A stretch of 18,038 nt of DNA from Bacteroidales bacterium UBA3630 (GCA_002373995.1 DFLB01000043.1:1-18038), one strand, 5' to 3'. Shown: positions 1-6,603, counted from the stretch's first letter. Program-made: numbers and translations. Notes: generated by a model not told the origin, from the sequence alone.

Positions 1-773
1 TCATCATGGTCAGCTGCGAGACCGACTTCGTGGCCACCAACGCCGGCTTCGTCGACTTCACCACCAGCATCCTCGACACCGCCATGGCCCAGCACCTCAC
101 CACCAAGGACGAGGTTCTGAACATGGACCTCAACGGTGCCAAGGTCAGCGACGCCATCACCGACCAGATCGCCAAGATCGGCGAGAAGATCGAGCTGGCC
201 CACTTCGAGACCATCGAGGCCGAGAAGGTCTACGCCTACATCCACCCGGGCAACCGCATGGCCTCCATCGTCGGACTGAACAAGGCCGGTTACGACCAGG
301 TTGGTCACGACATCGCCATGCAGGTCGTCGCCATGCGTCCCGTGGCCCTCGACGCCGAGAGCGTGCCCCAGGAGATTAAGGACCAGGAGTTCCGCGTGGC
401 CATCGAGAAGACCAAGGAAGAGCTCGTCGGCAAGGCCGTCGACGCCGCCCTCAAGAAGGCCGGCATCAACCCCGCCCACGTCGACAGCGAGGAGCACATG
501 GCCTCCAACATGGGCAAAGGCTGGATCACCGAGGAGCAGGTCAACCAGGCCCGCGAAATCAAGGAGAAAGTCGCTGCCGAAAAGATGGCCCAGCTCAGCG
601 AGCAGCAAATCAACCAGATTGCCAACGGCCGCCTGAACAAGTTCTTCCAGGAGAACACCCTCATGGAGCAGGAGTACATCATGGAGAGCAAGGTGAAGGT
701 CAAAGACTTCATCGCCAAGGCCGACAAGGACCTCAAGTGCACCGGCTTCAAGCGCCTCGAACTCGGCGCCTAA
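1..773 (+). CDS. tsf: Elongation factor Ts, C-terminal part (5' end outside the window)
   Basis: EF-Ts is the nucleotide exchange factor that releases GDP from EF-Tu during translation. The reading frame is already open at base 3, so the gene begins upstream and the ATG at 6 is an internal Met. The first visible residues, CETDFVATNAGF, match the conserved EF-Ts (S)ETDFVARN signature that lies near residue 80 of the family, so roughly the N-terminal 75-80 residues (UBA-like domain and start of the core) are missing. The rest carries the core subdomains and a Lys/Glu-rich helical stretch, and it ends in GFKRLELGA, close to the usual Bacteroidetes ending. Codon use is GC-rich, unlike the genes that follow. 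A strong terminator follows at 800-837. In most bacteria tsf lies after rpsB, which cannot be seen here. Confidence 0.95.
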   Translation, partial: IMVSCETDFVATNAGFVDFTTSILDTAMAQHLTTKDEVLNMDLNGAKVSDAITDQIAKIGEKIELAHFETIEAEKVYAYIHPGNRMASIVGLNKAGYDQVGHDIAMQVVAMRPVALDAESVPQEIKDQEFRVAIEKTKEELVGKAVDAALKKAGINPAHVDSEEHMASNMGKGWITEEQVNQAREIKEKVAAEKMAQLSEQQINQIANGRLNKFFQENTLMEQEYIMESKVKVKDFIAKADKDLKCTGFKRLELGA

Positions 774-799
774 GGATATTCAATATCCTCAAAAAGTAG

Positions 800-837
800 T
801 AGGATACCCCTAAGAATGGGGTGTCCTATTTTATTTT
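800..837 (+). terminator. Rho-independent terminator of tsf
   Basis: The left arm TAGGATACCCC (800-810) pairs with GGGGTGTCCTA (818-828). This gives an 11-bp stem with one G-U pair and a 7-base loop, followed by TTTTATTTT. It lies 26 bases after the tsf stop. A smaller perfect palindrome, GGATATT-C-AATATCC, sits just before it at 774-788. It separates tsf from the minus-strand genes that follow. Confidence 0.9.
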
Positions 838-956
838 GTGTTTTATTGGATATTCACCTGTGCTTTTGCCCGCATTCTCAAGTCATTGCGTGCACAATCT
901 CCTGTCCGTGCGGAGCTATTCTTCACACGGCAATGTACGCTGTTCGAGATGGGGTG

Positions 957-1364
957 TCAGTGCTTTTTAGGCAGCATTTCCGTGACCGGTTTGAATTTTG
1001 CGGTTTTCAGCAACGCCTTAAATTGTCGCGATGCTCGAAATACAATCCTTACACGTTTGATGGTGTCTCCTGTCACTTCTATTTCATCCTTGCACCCGAT
1101 GCTGTTTGCTGTCAAAGAAAACGAGCCGAACTCGCCAATCTGTACTGTGTATCCGTTGAGTAGCAGACGCCCCATCACTTTTTCCAGCTGGTAGATTGCC
1201 ATTTCTGCTTCTTTGGGATTCAGTGTTGTTTCGTCGGAGATGAGCCTCGCCACGGCATGTTCATCCATATGCCCGACGCTTTTCAGCGTTGCATACCATT
1301 TCTTTTCGCCACCCTGCGGGTCGCGAGGGTTCACTTTCAGTACCCGATTGAAAAATACTGCCAT
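957..1364 (-). CDS. HU/IHF-related DNA-binding protein (Bacteroidetes histone-like family)
   Basis: A 135-residue protein starting MAVFFNRVLKVNPRDP. It belongs to the Bacteroidetes HU-related group (histone-like DNA-binding proteins, about 120-170 residues, longer than the 90-residue classical HU). Visible hallmarks are NPRDPQGG near the N-terminus, EHAVARLISDETTL, the helix NPKEAEMAIYQLEKVMGRLL, and the beta-turn VQIGEFGSFSL corresponding to the GeFGtF region of HU. The C-terminus is basic (KTAKFKPVTEMLPKKH). It probably binds and bends DNA. The frame stays open upstream to 1502, but homology begins at the ATG at 1364, so I chose that start. It is last in a minus-strand run behind lipoprotein A1 and small secreted protein A2, and A2 overlaps its first 104 bases. 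No terminator is obvious after its stop. Confidence 0.88.
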   Translation of the reverse strand: MAVFFNRVLKVNPRDPQGGEKKWYATLKSVGHMDEHAVARLISDETTLNPKEAEMAIYQLEKVMGRLLLNGYTVQIGEFGSFSLTANSIGCKDEIEVTGDTIKRVRIVFRASRQFKALLKTAKFKPVTEMLPKKH

Positions 1365-1698
1365 AATGATTGTCCGATTTTGATAATGATTTCTGCTGTT
1401 GTTGCTGGTCGACCATTTTGGTGAGAATGACCGTGTTCCAGGCGTGTTTTTTTGATGGGCGGCGCCGCACTCCAGTAAGTTCGATAAGTTTTCCGCCGTC
1501 AATTTTCCTCACATCGACGATTCGCCAACCATCGCCTTCCAGTTTATCCCAAGCATCTTTAAAACCTTCTGGGGTTGTTGTGTCGCGGATAGTATCCATG
1601 GCAGCGACCCCTTTCAGAAAACCATTGTCATCCATGGCCATGGATTTGTAACCGCTTGTCCATATGATTACCATCAAGAGGATGATGCCTTTAGTCAT
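1261..1698 (-). CDS. Small secreted protein A2, family unknown
   Basis: About 145 residues. I chose the ATG at 1698 because it overlaps the stop of A1 (ATGACTAA), which suggests translational coupling, and because it gives a clean signal peptide, MTKGIILLMVIIWTSGYKSMA. An in-frame ATG at 1719 lies within A1. The region GDGWRIVDVRKIDGGKLIEL resembles YSGWKILSISKIDNDWSVI in protein B2 (2351-2779), so the two look like distant paralogues. A QQQQQ run follows, and roughly the last 34 codons lie out of frame inside the HU-like gene and are probably not selected for sequence. Either the gene has lost its own stop or the overlap is real. I do not recognise the family. Confidence 0.6.
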   Translation of the reverse strand: MTKGIILLMVIIWTSGYKSMAMDDNGFLKGVAAMDTIRDTTTPEGFKDAWDKLEGDGWRIVDVRKIDGGKLIELTGVRRRPSKKHAWNTVILTKMVDQQQQQKSLSKSDNHYGSIFQSGTESEPSRPAGWRKEMVCNAEKRRAYG

Positions 1699-2161
1699 AC
1701 CAGCAATCTCCGTTTTCATCGTATGAACCTCCATATATGGTGTAAATATACTCATTCTCACCGCTCATAAAGGGTGGTTTTATGGTAACTGTCATTTGTA
1801 GGCAGTCGTATTGGTCAAAATAATATAGATATAGTTTCTGGGCCTCTTCTTTATAGAAGGTTGAGGCAAGTTCTTTTACCTCCTTCAATTCAACAACCTC
1901 GCCATTCCCGTCGGTTATGGTCGTCCTCATCAATATGCCGTCCATTACTTCCTGTTCGACGGTGAGCTTTTCGCCATAGTACGTGAGTGTACCTGTATAT
2001 ATTCCATCGCGCTCTGATGCTTTCGTGGATGAAATAGCAGTTTTCCCGTTCGTCTCATCAGGAGAGGCAGTGTCGGCCATCTTGCTGCATCCGATAGCAA
2101 CACCTATAATAGCGATGGCAATAGTGATGCCGAATACGGTTTTTTTTCTTAAGGTTTTCAT
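1691..2161 (-). CDS. Small lipoprotein A1 (DGIY-type family of this locus)
   Basis: 156 residues starting MKTLRKKTVFGITIAIAIIGVAIGC, a lipoprotein signal with lipobox AIGC. The mature part begins with a flexible Ser/Thr-rich stretch, then RDGIYTGTLTYYGEK, a strand-rich domain, FYKEEAQKLYLYYFDQYDCLQMTV, KPPFMSGENEYIYTIYGG and the ending GDCWYD. It is a clear paralogue of C1 (5840-6316), a more distant one of B1 (2792-3271), and matches the decayed copy at 11,257-11,343. Function is unknown; I infer anchoring in the outer membrane or cell surface. The -7 box TACCTTTG lies 29 bases upstream of the ATG. The stop overlaps the start of A2. An in-frame upstream start at 2188 is less likely because the signal peptide begins at 2161. 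Confidence 0.85.
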   Translation of the reverse strand: MKTLRKKTVFGITIAIAIIGVAIGCSKMADTASPDETNGKTAISSTKASERDGIYTGTLTYYGEKLTVEQEVMDGILMRTTITDGNGEVVELKEVKELASTFYKEEAQKLYLYYFDQYDCLQMTVTIKPPFMSGENEYIYTIYGGSYDENGDCWYD

Positions 2162-2190
2162 AATGATTATTGTTAAGGGTGAAATCACTG

Positions 2191-2198
2191 CAAAGGTA
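2191..2198 (-). promoter_or_regulatory. Promoter -7 box of lipoprotein A1
   Basis: On the minus strand this reads TACCTTTG, an exact fit to the Bacteroidetes TAnnTTTG box. A TTG lies 19 bases further upstream, where the -33 element is expected. The same position relative to the gene is occupied by TATTTTTG in copies B and C and by TAACTTTG in copy D. Confidence 0.7.
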
Positions 2199-2251
2199 CA
2201 ATCTTTTTTCGCATAGACAATGAAAAAAGTGGCAGAAACAGGATGTTTTTA

Positions 2252-2269
2252 ACAAGCTGTACAGCTTGT
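2252..2269. promoter_or_regulatory. Conserved palindrome, copy A
   Basis: ACAAGCTGTACAGCTTGT is its own reverse complement over all 18 bases. It starts 54 bases from the outer end of the A1 -7 box. Versions of it recur at the same distance in the other three copies, which suggests an operator for a dimeric regulator. No T-tract follows on either strand, so it is not an obvious terminator. Confidence 0.6.
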
Positions 2270-2350
2270 GCTCGCCAAGTTCTTCATCTTTGTTTTCGTC
2301 TCGAGATGGTTATTTTACAAAAATACCATTTCCCTGCCAGTATTCAATAT

Positions 2351-2779
2351 CTATTTTCCTCCAATACAAGATAATATTTGCTTCCCGTCGCAGGTATATG
2401 AAACCACTTCCCCGTTTTCAATTATCATGATGGATTTAGCAATTGTCCCATCCCTTCGAGTGAATGAATGTTCGTATACCCCGTCTCGATGTATTTCTGG
2501 CTGTTCGTCAGTTGTTTTCAAATAACATTTCTTGTTGCCCTCTATTCTCATAGAATTAATAACTGACCAGTCGTTGTCAATTTTGCTGATGGACAGGATC
2601 TTCCATCCGGAATAAATCAAATCGGTATAAAAAATTCCCACTTCATCGTGCAGAACCGTGTCGGCTCTGAAAGTGGTATCTTGTTTGGATTTAATAAAAT
2701 CCACATGACTGACAAAGGGGCTTGCGTTGACAGAATAAACAGCGCATAAACATGCGAAAAACAAGATAGTCTTTTTCAT
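2351..2779 (-). CDS. Small secreted protein B2, with a C-terminal DGVY repeat region
   Basis: 142 residues with signal peptide MKKTILFFACLCAVYSVNA and no lipobox Cys, so probably periplasmic or secreted. The middle has YSGWKILSISKID, matched in A2. The C-terminal part, RDGVYEHSFTRRDGTIAKS followed by IIENGEVVSYTCDGKQ, resembles the DGIY region of lipoproteins A1, B1 and C1. B2 therefore combines the A2-type and lipoprotein-type segments. The ATG at 2779 is chosen over a TTG two codons upstream because the signal peptide starts there. It lies 12 bases after the B1 stop, so the two are probably co-transcribed. Function unknown. Confidence 0.75.
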   Translation of the reverse strand: MKKTILFFACLCAVYSVNASPFVSHVDFIKSKQDTTFRADTVLHDEVGIFYTDLIYSGWKILSISKIDNDWSVINSMRIEGNKKCYLKTTDEQPEIHRDGVYEHSFTRRDGTIAKSIMIIENGEVVSYTCDGKQILSCIGGK

Positions 2780-2791
2780 AATCAACGATGA

Positions 2792-3271
2792 TTAATCATA
2801 CCAACAACCTCCTTCGGGAAGTTCATCACATCCGGAAACAATGTATTCCGTCCATGTCTCTCCTGGATTCAGGCCTTGTGTTTGTTGCGCTTCCATTCTA
2901 ACACATGGATATTTGTCCACAATTCCCATATATGTTTCTATCGCCTTAAATTCATCATGAAAAATGTAATAGCATTCTGGGCTAATTGGTTGCTCTTCCC
3001 CTTTCCCGTTGATATAGTAATATTGGATGACATTGCCTTTTATTACTTCCATGTGGGTAATAAAAGGAGTGCCGTCAGTACGATATGTTACACATGAGTA
3101 TATACCGTCACGCGGAGTGTCTCCTTGATATGCAATCCCTGTATTCTTTGTCTTTGAAGGAAAGAGTTCTTCGGAGGTGTTGGCTCTTTCGCAACTTTGA
3201 CAAATCAGTATGGCTGCTATTATTAAAGAACTGTTCTTTAATAAATGACTGGTAAATTTTAATTTTTTCAT
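2792..3271 (-). CDS. Small lipoprotein B1 (DGIY-type family of this locus)
   Basis: 159 residues. The signal MKKLKFTSHLLKNSSLIIAA ends at lipobox CQSC, followed by ERANTSEE. The mature part contains PRDGIYSCVTYRTDGTPF, GKGEEQPIS, an acidic helical region, and a C-terminus GGCWYD like GDCWYD of A1. It is the most divergent of the three intact family members. The start at 3271 fits the signal peptide; the frame remains open to 3358 through non-coding leader. It lies 24 bases downstream of the TATTTTTG promoter box and is followed after 12 bases by B2. Role unknown; a surface or periplasmic lipid-anchored protein is inferred. Confidence 0.82.
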   Translation of the reverse strand: MKKLKFTSHLLKNSSLIIAAILICQSCERANTSEELFPSKTKNTGIAYQGDTPRDGIYSCVTYRTDGTPFITHMEVIKGNVIQYYYINGKGEEQPISPECYYIFHDEFKAIETYMGIVDKYPCVRMEAQQTQGLNPGETWTEYIVSGCDELPEGGCWYD

Positions 3272-3294
3272 GATTTTTTTTTGAATGTTCAACG

Positions 3295-3302
3295 CAAAAA
3301 TA
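3295..3302 (-). promoter_or_regulatory. Promoter -7 box of lipoprotein B1
   Basis: TATTTTTG on the minus strand fits TAnnTTTG exactly. It corresponds in position to the boxes at 2191, 6342 and 11,376. A TTTTG lies about 15 bases upstream, which is somewhat short for a -33 element. Confidence 0.65.
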
Positions 3303-3484
3303 TGATTTTTTGGGGCACAAAAGAAAAAAAAGTGGCTGAAACAGGATATTTTTAACAAATTGTACAGCTTGTATTTGCCAAGCTCTTCATCTTTTTTTTC
3401 GCCTTGTAATGGCTGCCATGTTCTTTATTACTCCATTTGCTCAAAAATGTAATTTTTGTACGCGGAAATCTATGGCGAAGAAAC
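3303..3484. repeat. Divergent control-region repeat, copy B
   Basis: Second copy. The part 3367-3484 matches copy C (6416-6532) with one substitution and one T-run length difference (T8 against T7). It contains the palindrome at 3355-3372, the rnhA-type promoter region and the first codons of rnhA. This 3272-3607 gap holds, in order: the B1 promoter, this repeat, an rnhA remnant and a terminator. Confidence 0.85.
3355..3372. promoter_or_regulatory. Conserved palindrome, copy B
   Basis: ACAAATTGTACAGCTTGT is the copy A palindrome with two changes in one arm. It starts 53 bases from the B1 -7 box. Confidence 0.5.
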
Positions 3485-3564
3485 TCAAATTAAACACGGA
3501 TTCGCCTGCAATAGCACCTAAAGAGAGCCACGGTAGATATAAAAAAAGACCAAGTGGTTCTTGA
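3472..3564 (+). pseudogene. rnhA 5' remnant, copy B
   Basis: The ATG and leader (CGCGGAAATCT-ATG-GCGAAG) match the start of the intact rnhA at 11,555. Identity with copy C stops after MAKK, and the frame then runs through unrelated sequence for a total of 30 codons, ending inside the terminator stem. The -7 region reads TAATTTTTG, one T longer than the TAATTTTG of the working gene. It is most likely a duplication scar and not a functional peptide gene. Confidence 0.7.
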
Positions 3565-3583
3565 CTAAGCAAGAGCCACTTGG
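3541..3583 (-). terminator. Terminator of the zincin/lipocalin operon
   Basis: CCAAGTGGTTCTTG (3550-3563) and CAAGAGCCACTTGG (3570-3583) form a 14-bp stem with one G-U pair and a 6-base loop. On the minus strand the stem is followed by TCTTTTTTTATAT, as expected for an intrinsic terminator. It lies 24 bases after the stop of the 3608-4057 gene. Confidence 0.88.
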
Positions 3584-3607
3584 CCGGAGGCAGCAATATA
3601 CGCTTCC

Positions 3608-4057
3608 TTATTCTTCCAGGCGGGAGAATATCAGGTAATACCCCGCGGTTCCATAGAGTGCTAGCGTATTGTTGTTGGCGTTGTAGGCAAAACGGAACGT
3701 TTCGGTCTCGCCACCTTCGCTAATTGTGATTGTACCGTTGGGAGTTGAGTAGGTATACGAAAACGGATAACTTTCGTTGTCGTTTTGCGAGGCTGTAACA
3801 TACATGTACGTCATATGTCCAGTAGTATCAGTCTCAAACCTAATAATGTTGGTCTCAACGGATTCTTGTGGATTGCCGAACTCGTCTTCGTAGGTGTCGT
3901 GTTGTTCGTTGATCCATGCGGTGTGGTAGACGTCACTGGCAACAGGTGTTGTGGGAATGGTATCTGTCGTGTCAAACATCTCTTCCGGGTCACAAGCCGT
4001 CAGTAACAAGAATCCTGTTGCCAACAGAACGATTGCAGTTGCCTTTATTGTTTTCAT
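3608..4057 (-). CDS. Lipocalin-like surface lipoprotein, unknown function
   Basis: 149 residues with signal MKTIKATAIVLLATGFLLLT and lipobox LTAC, followed directly by DPEEMFD. Acidic residues at this position resemble the Bacteroidetes lipoprotein export signal that sends lipoproteins to the outer face of the cell, so surface exposure is likely. After a Thr/Pro-rich linker the mature part is rich in alternating beta strands (HTAWINEQHDTYEDE, TNIIRFETDTTGHMTYMYV, FSYTYSTPNGTITIS, NTLALYG), as in the small lipocalin-like lipoproteins common in this phylum. It starts 31 bases after the stop of the zincin gene and ends at a strong terminator, so the two probably form one operon. The exact family is not certain. 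Confidence 0.78.
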   Translation of the reverse strand: MKTIKATAIVLLATGFLLLTACDPEEMFDTTDTIPTTPVASDVYHTAWINEQHDTYEDEFGNPQESVETNIIRFETDTTGHMTYMYVTASQNDNESYPFSYTYSTPNGTITISEGGETETFRFAYNANNNTLALYGTAGYYLIFSRLEE

Positions 4058-4088
4058 TGTATGGGGTTTTATTTTACTAATAAAGTAA

Positions 4089-5678
4089 TTAGAATCCGTA
4101 TGCGTTGAAACATTGTGTTATCACGCTGCCGTGTCCCCACTGGTTGATGAGTGCGGTTTTGAACCTGCCAGGATTGGTTACGGTATTTCTCATTACGTAA
4201 TGAATCTGGCTTGGTCCAATATCATTTAGATTATTGTCAATATCACCAAGTATTCCGGGTTTGAACCAGAAGCCATTGGAATATGACAGATCCGGGTTGT
4301 AATAGTAGTTATAGCATTTCTTTCCAAAATAATCTCCCCACATCTCACCTACGCCGATAACTCCATTGGTACTATTATAATTGTTACCATAGCCCATATT
4401 CACACAAATCTGTCCTATATAGGTCAGCCAATAGGCTGAGCCAGCCTTACTGTAATGGGTGGCGTGTGCCATCTCGTGGAATATGGTTAGATGCAATGAT
4501 TTGGTGTCCGTGTCTTTCATTACCAAGATGTCAGGACAGAATTGCAAGGCGCAATACAAAGCTCCACCAATAATATAACTTGTTGTGCTGCTGACACCAA
4601 AGATCTGTAGCCATTTTGCCACTTGAGAGGATGCATATCCTGAGACATGTCGCAACATGGGTGTGCTGGCACTCCCTAAGTTGCTTTTTTTGTTAATGTA
4701 CCAGAAACGCATGTTGCTCGGGGTATTCGATACACCAAAATGAGGGACAAAGGTGGTTCTATAAAGTAAAGCAGCATTGTTGATAGTAGCCCACGGCCAT
4801 GCCTGGGAACTATGCCCGATGGTGATGTCATAACCTTCTCTGCTATGGGTGCCGACATTATGGATTGCAGGCGTGAGAGGGCCAATGTTTCCCCAGATCT
4901 TGAAACCGTTGCTGTTTTCAAACACCACAGAATAGTTGGGATTGAAAAGATAGCCGCGGCTAATGCTATAATAGCCATTATCGTTTGTGTAGGCACAAGC
5001 AATATTAACCAGTCTCCTTGTGTAGACATGTACTCTCCGGACACCCTCGTTTTGACCGGTTGCCGTATTGTACACACGGACATATCCTTTGGGATATTTC
5101 CAGATAGATTTGTACAAAGAAAGATCTTTCAGTTCTTCTTTCGTGGCATTGCCTGTACGGACAAATGATCCAATCTCCAACGTTACAACGTCCGGATCGT
5201 CATAGTTTGTGGGAATGTAACATTCGTCGATGACGCGATGGTTAATCGGGATATTGTAGCCGACGGGAACAACAGTATAGACTTCGGGCGTTTCACCTTC
5301 CTGTATCTCGAAAGAGCCTTCGCCTTCAACTTCATAGTCCAGTGGGTACGGGAAAAGGAGAAGTGTTGAGTCATCAATGATTTTGTTTAAATCCGCGCTG
5401 TCTTGAGGGAGCATCTGCACATACAGGTGCGTAGTCTGGATATCAACGGGACGCGTCAGCTCACCGATACGAAGAAGAGAATCCTGGGCTTTTCTCATAT
5501 TCTGCACGGTATATGGGTTATCAAGTTTTTTCCCAAGAGAGAATCCCCGAGATGTGCCGCTTTTCATTTCAGAAGAAGGGGTTGAAGAAGTGAGGACATT
5601 ATCCTCTTCCTTATTGCATCCTACAACGAATGTGGACATGGTAGCAATCAATACTGCTACTTTTATGATTTTATTCAT
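4089..5678 (-). CDS. Surface lipoprotein with a zincin metallopeptidase motif
   Basis: 529 residues. Signal MNKIIKVAVLIATMSTFVVG, lipid-anchor Cys at 21, then NKEED, an acidic export-type signal. Residues about 50-190 form a region of unknown fold. About 195-265 (YPKGYVRVYNTATGQ... TNDNGYYSI) resemble the carboxypeptidase-regulatory-like beta domain common in Bacteroidetes surface proteins. The zinc motif is HEMAH at 401-405, in HEMAHATHY. Glu445 in GVGEMWGDYFG lies 40 residues after the second His and is the best candidate third ligand, as in gluzincins. A Cys and Tyr/Asn-rich tail follows. Related Bacteroidales lipoproteins with HExxH are usually annotated only as zincin-like or hypothetical; substrate unknown. 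The next gene downstream, at 4057, is likely co-transcribed. The 161 bases upstream to C1 contain no clear promoter or terminator. Confidence 0.8.
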   Translation of the reverse strand: MNKIIKVAVLIATMSTFVVGCNKEEDNVLTSSTPSSEMKSGTSRGFSLGKKLDNPYTVQNMRKAQDSLLRIGELTRPVDIQTTHLYVQMLPQDSADLNKIIDDSTLLLFPYPLDYEVEGEGSFEIQEGETPEVYTVVPVGYNIPINHRVIDECYIPTNYDDPDVVTLEIGSFVRTGNATKEELKDLSLYKSIWKYPKGYVRVYNTATGQNEGVRRVHVYTRRLVNIACAYTNDNGYYSISRGYLFNPNYSVVFENSNGFKIWGNIGPLTPAIHNVGTHSREGYDITIGHSSQAWPWATINNAALLYRTTFVPHFGVSNTPSNMRFWYINKKSNLGSASTPMLRHVSGYASSQVAKWLQIFGVSSTTSYIIGGALYCALQFCPDILVMKDTDTKSLHLTIFHEMAHATHYSKAGSAYWLTYIGQICVNMGYGNNYNSTNGVIGVGEMWGDYFGKKCYNYYYNPDLSYSNGFWFKPGILGDIDNNLNDIGPSQIHYVMRNTVTNPGRFKTALINQWGHGSVITQCFNAYGF

Positions 5679-5839
5679 TTTTTTGTCTGTTGTTATTATT
5701 ATTTCCTCTCAGATAGAGTTCTTTCTGCGCTTGTTTTGTGGAACGTTTTCTACTGCCACAGAATAGAGTCTTTTTTTTACGCCCCGACACAATGCGCACC
5801 CCCTTTGTGCGAGGCTTCGTCAGATGAATTGCATTTCTT

Positions 5840-6316
5840 TTAACTATACCGGCAATCTCCTTTTTTATCGTTATACCCTCCATAAAAAGTGTAAATGTCC
5901 TCATTCTCACCTCGTATAAAGGATGGTTTGGAGGCCACGGTCATTTCCAGGCAGTCATACTTTTCAAAAAAAGCCAAATACATTTCGCGGGCTTCCTCTT
6001 TGTAAAAAGTGAATCCCAAGTATTCGACATCTTTTAAATCGAAAGGCTCACCTGTTTCGTCGGTCATGGTTGTCTTTACAATCTCGCCATTCTCCACCAG
6101 ATATTCGACGGCTATCTTTTCTCCATAGTAGGTAAAAGAGCCAATATAAATGCCGTCAAGTGGGTTCTGTTCCTGGGTTGTCCCTAGTGCATCTTTCTGG
6201 AGTCCTGGTTTGTCGGGGAGAGTTTTCTCTTCCAGATTGTTGCAACTCACCGCAAACCCGATGACGGTAGCGATAAGTGCGATGCTTATAGCACATTTGT
6301 TTCTGATTGTTTTCAT
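5840..6316 (-). CDS. Small lipoprotein C1 (DGIY-type family of this locus)
   Basis: 158 residues. The signal MKTIRNKCAISIALIATVIG ends at lipobox AVSC, followed by NNLEEK. The mature part has LDGIYIGSFTYYGEK, DETGEPFDLKDVEYLGFTFY, KEEAREMYLAFFEKYDCLEM, KPSFIRGENEDIYTFYGG and the ending GDCRYS. Each element aligns with A1, which is its closest relative here. Unlike A1 and B1 it has no small secreted partner gene after it; the next gene is the zincin, 161 bases on. The -7 box TATTTTTG lies 25 bases before the ATG. Function unknown. Confidence 0.85.
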   Translation of the reverse strand: MKTIRNKCAISIALIATVIGFAVSCNNLEEKTLPDKPGLQKDALGTTQEQNPLDGIYIGSFTYYGEKIAVEYLVENGEIVKTTMTDETGEPFDLKDVEYLGFTFYKEEAREMYLAFFEKYDCLEMTVASKPSFIRGENEDIYTFYGGYNDKKGDCRYS

Positions 6317-6341
6317 AATTATTTGTTTTTAGTGTTCGAGG

Positions 6342-6349
6342 CAAAAATA
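6342..6349 (-). promoter_or_regulatory. Promoter -7 box of lipoprotein C1
   Basis: TATTTTTG on the minus strand is an exact TAnnTTTG. TTTTG lies about 16 bases upstream. The same box occurs in the same place in the other three copies. Confidence 0.65.
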
Positions 6350-6580
6350 TGAATTAATTCTGTTACAAAATAGAGAAAAAAGTGGATAAGATCATTTTTC
6401 TAACAAGCTGAATCAGCTTGTGTTTGCCAAGCTCTTCATCTTTTTTTCGCCTTGTAATGGCTGCCATGTTCTTTATTACTCCATTTGCTCAAAAATGTAA
6501 TTTTTGTACGCGGAAATCTATGGCGAAGAAACATAAATATTACGTTGTGTGGCAGGGCAGGAATTTGGCATACAATATGT
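6350..6580. repeat. Divergent control-region repeat, copy C
   Basis: Third copy. The stretch 6416-6532 is almost identical to 3367-3484. It continues further into rnhA than copy B, then stops about where the beta-barrel gene (minus strand) ends at 6581. It contains the palindrome at 6403-6421. Confidence 0.85.
6403..6421. promoter_or_regulatory. Conserved palindrome, copy C
   Basis: ACAAGCTG-AAT-CAGCTTGT: perfect 8-base arms around a 3-base centre. It starts 54 bases from the C1 -7 box, matching the spacing in copies A and D. Confidence 0.55.
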
Positions 6581-6603
6581 CTATAGTCTGTAACCAGCAG
6601 TAA
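6520..6603 (+). pseudogene. rnhA 5' remnant, copy C
   Basis: Encodes MAKKHKYYVVWQGR, closely matching MARKQRYYVVWQGK of the intact RNase H at 11,555. That is the first strand of its N-terminal hybrid-binding domain. After this the frame enters the 3' end of the antisense beta-barrel gene and stops at 6603. The promoter box has the extra T (TAATTTTTG). It is a truncated duplicate and cannot make RNase H. Confidence 0.8.

Larger units (their letters stand above)
2162..2318. repeat. Divergent control-region repeat, copy A
   Basis: First of four copies, in the same orientation, of the region that in copy D separates the small-lipoprotein position from rnhA. It contains the A1 promoter box (2191-2198), a perfect 18-base palindrome (2252-2269) and the shared stretch CCAAGTTCTTCATCTT. 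Similarity fades after TTTACAAAAA, before any rnhA start codon, so this copy keeps only the distal part of the rnhA leader. Confidence 0.75.

Noticed and set aside
838..1194. Plus-strand frames across 816-1194
   Set aside because: They are antisense to the well-supported HU-like gene and have no domain or promoter.
2252..2269. The palindromes of copies A-D as terminators
   Set aside because: None is followed by a T-tract on either strand.
5671..5910. Possible remnant of an A2-like gene after C1, from similarity of MRMRTFTLFMEGITIKKEIAG to A2's upstream frame
   Set aside because: The similarity is just the shifted frame of the conserved C1/A1 lipoprotein 3' end; it stops at the lipoprotein stop codon, so no A2 sequence is present.
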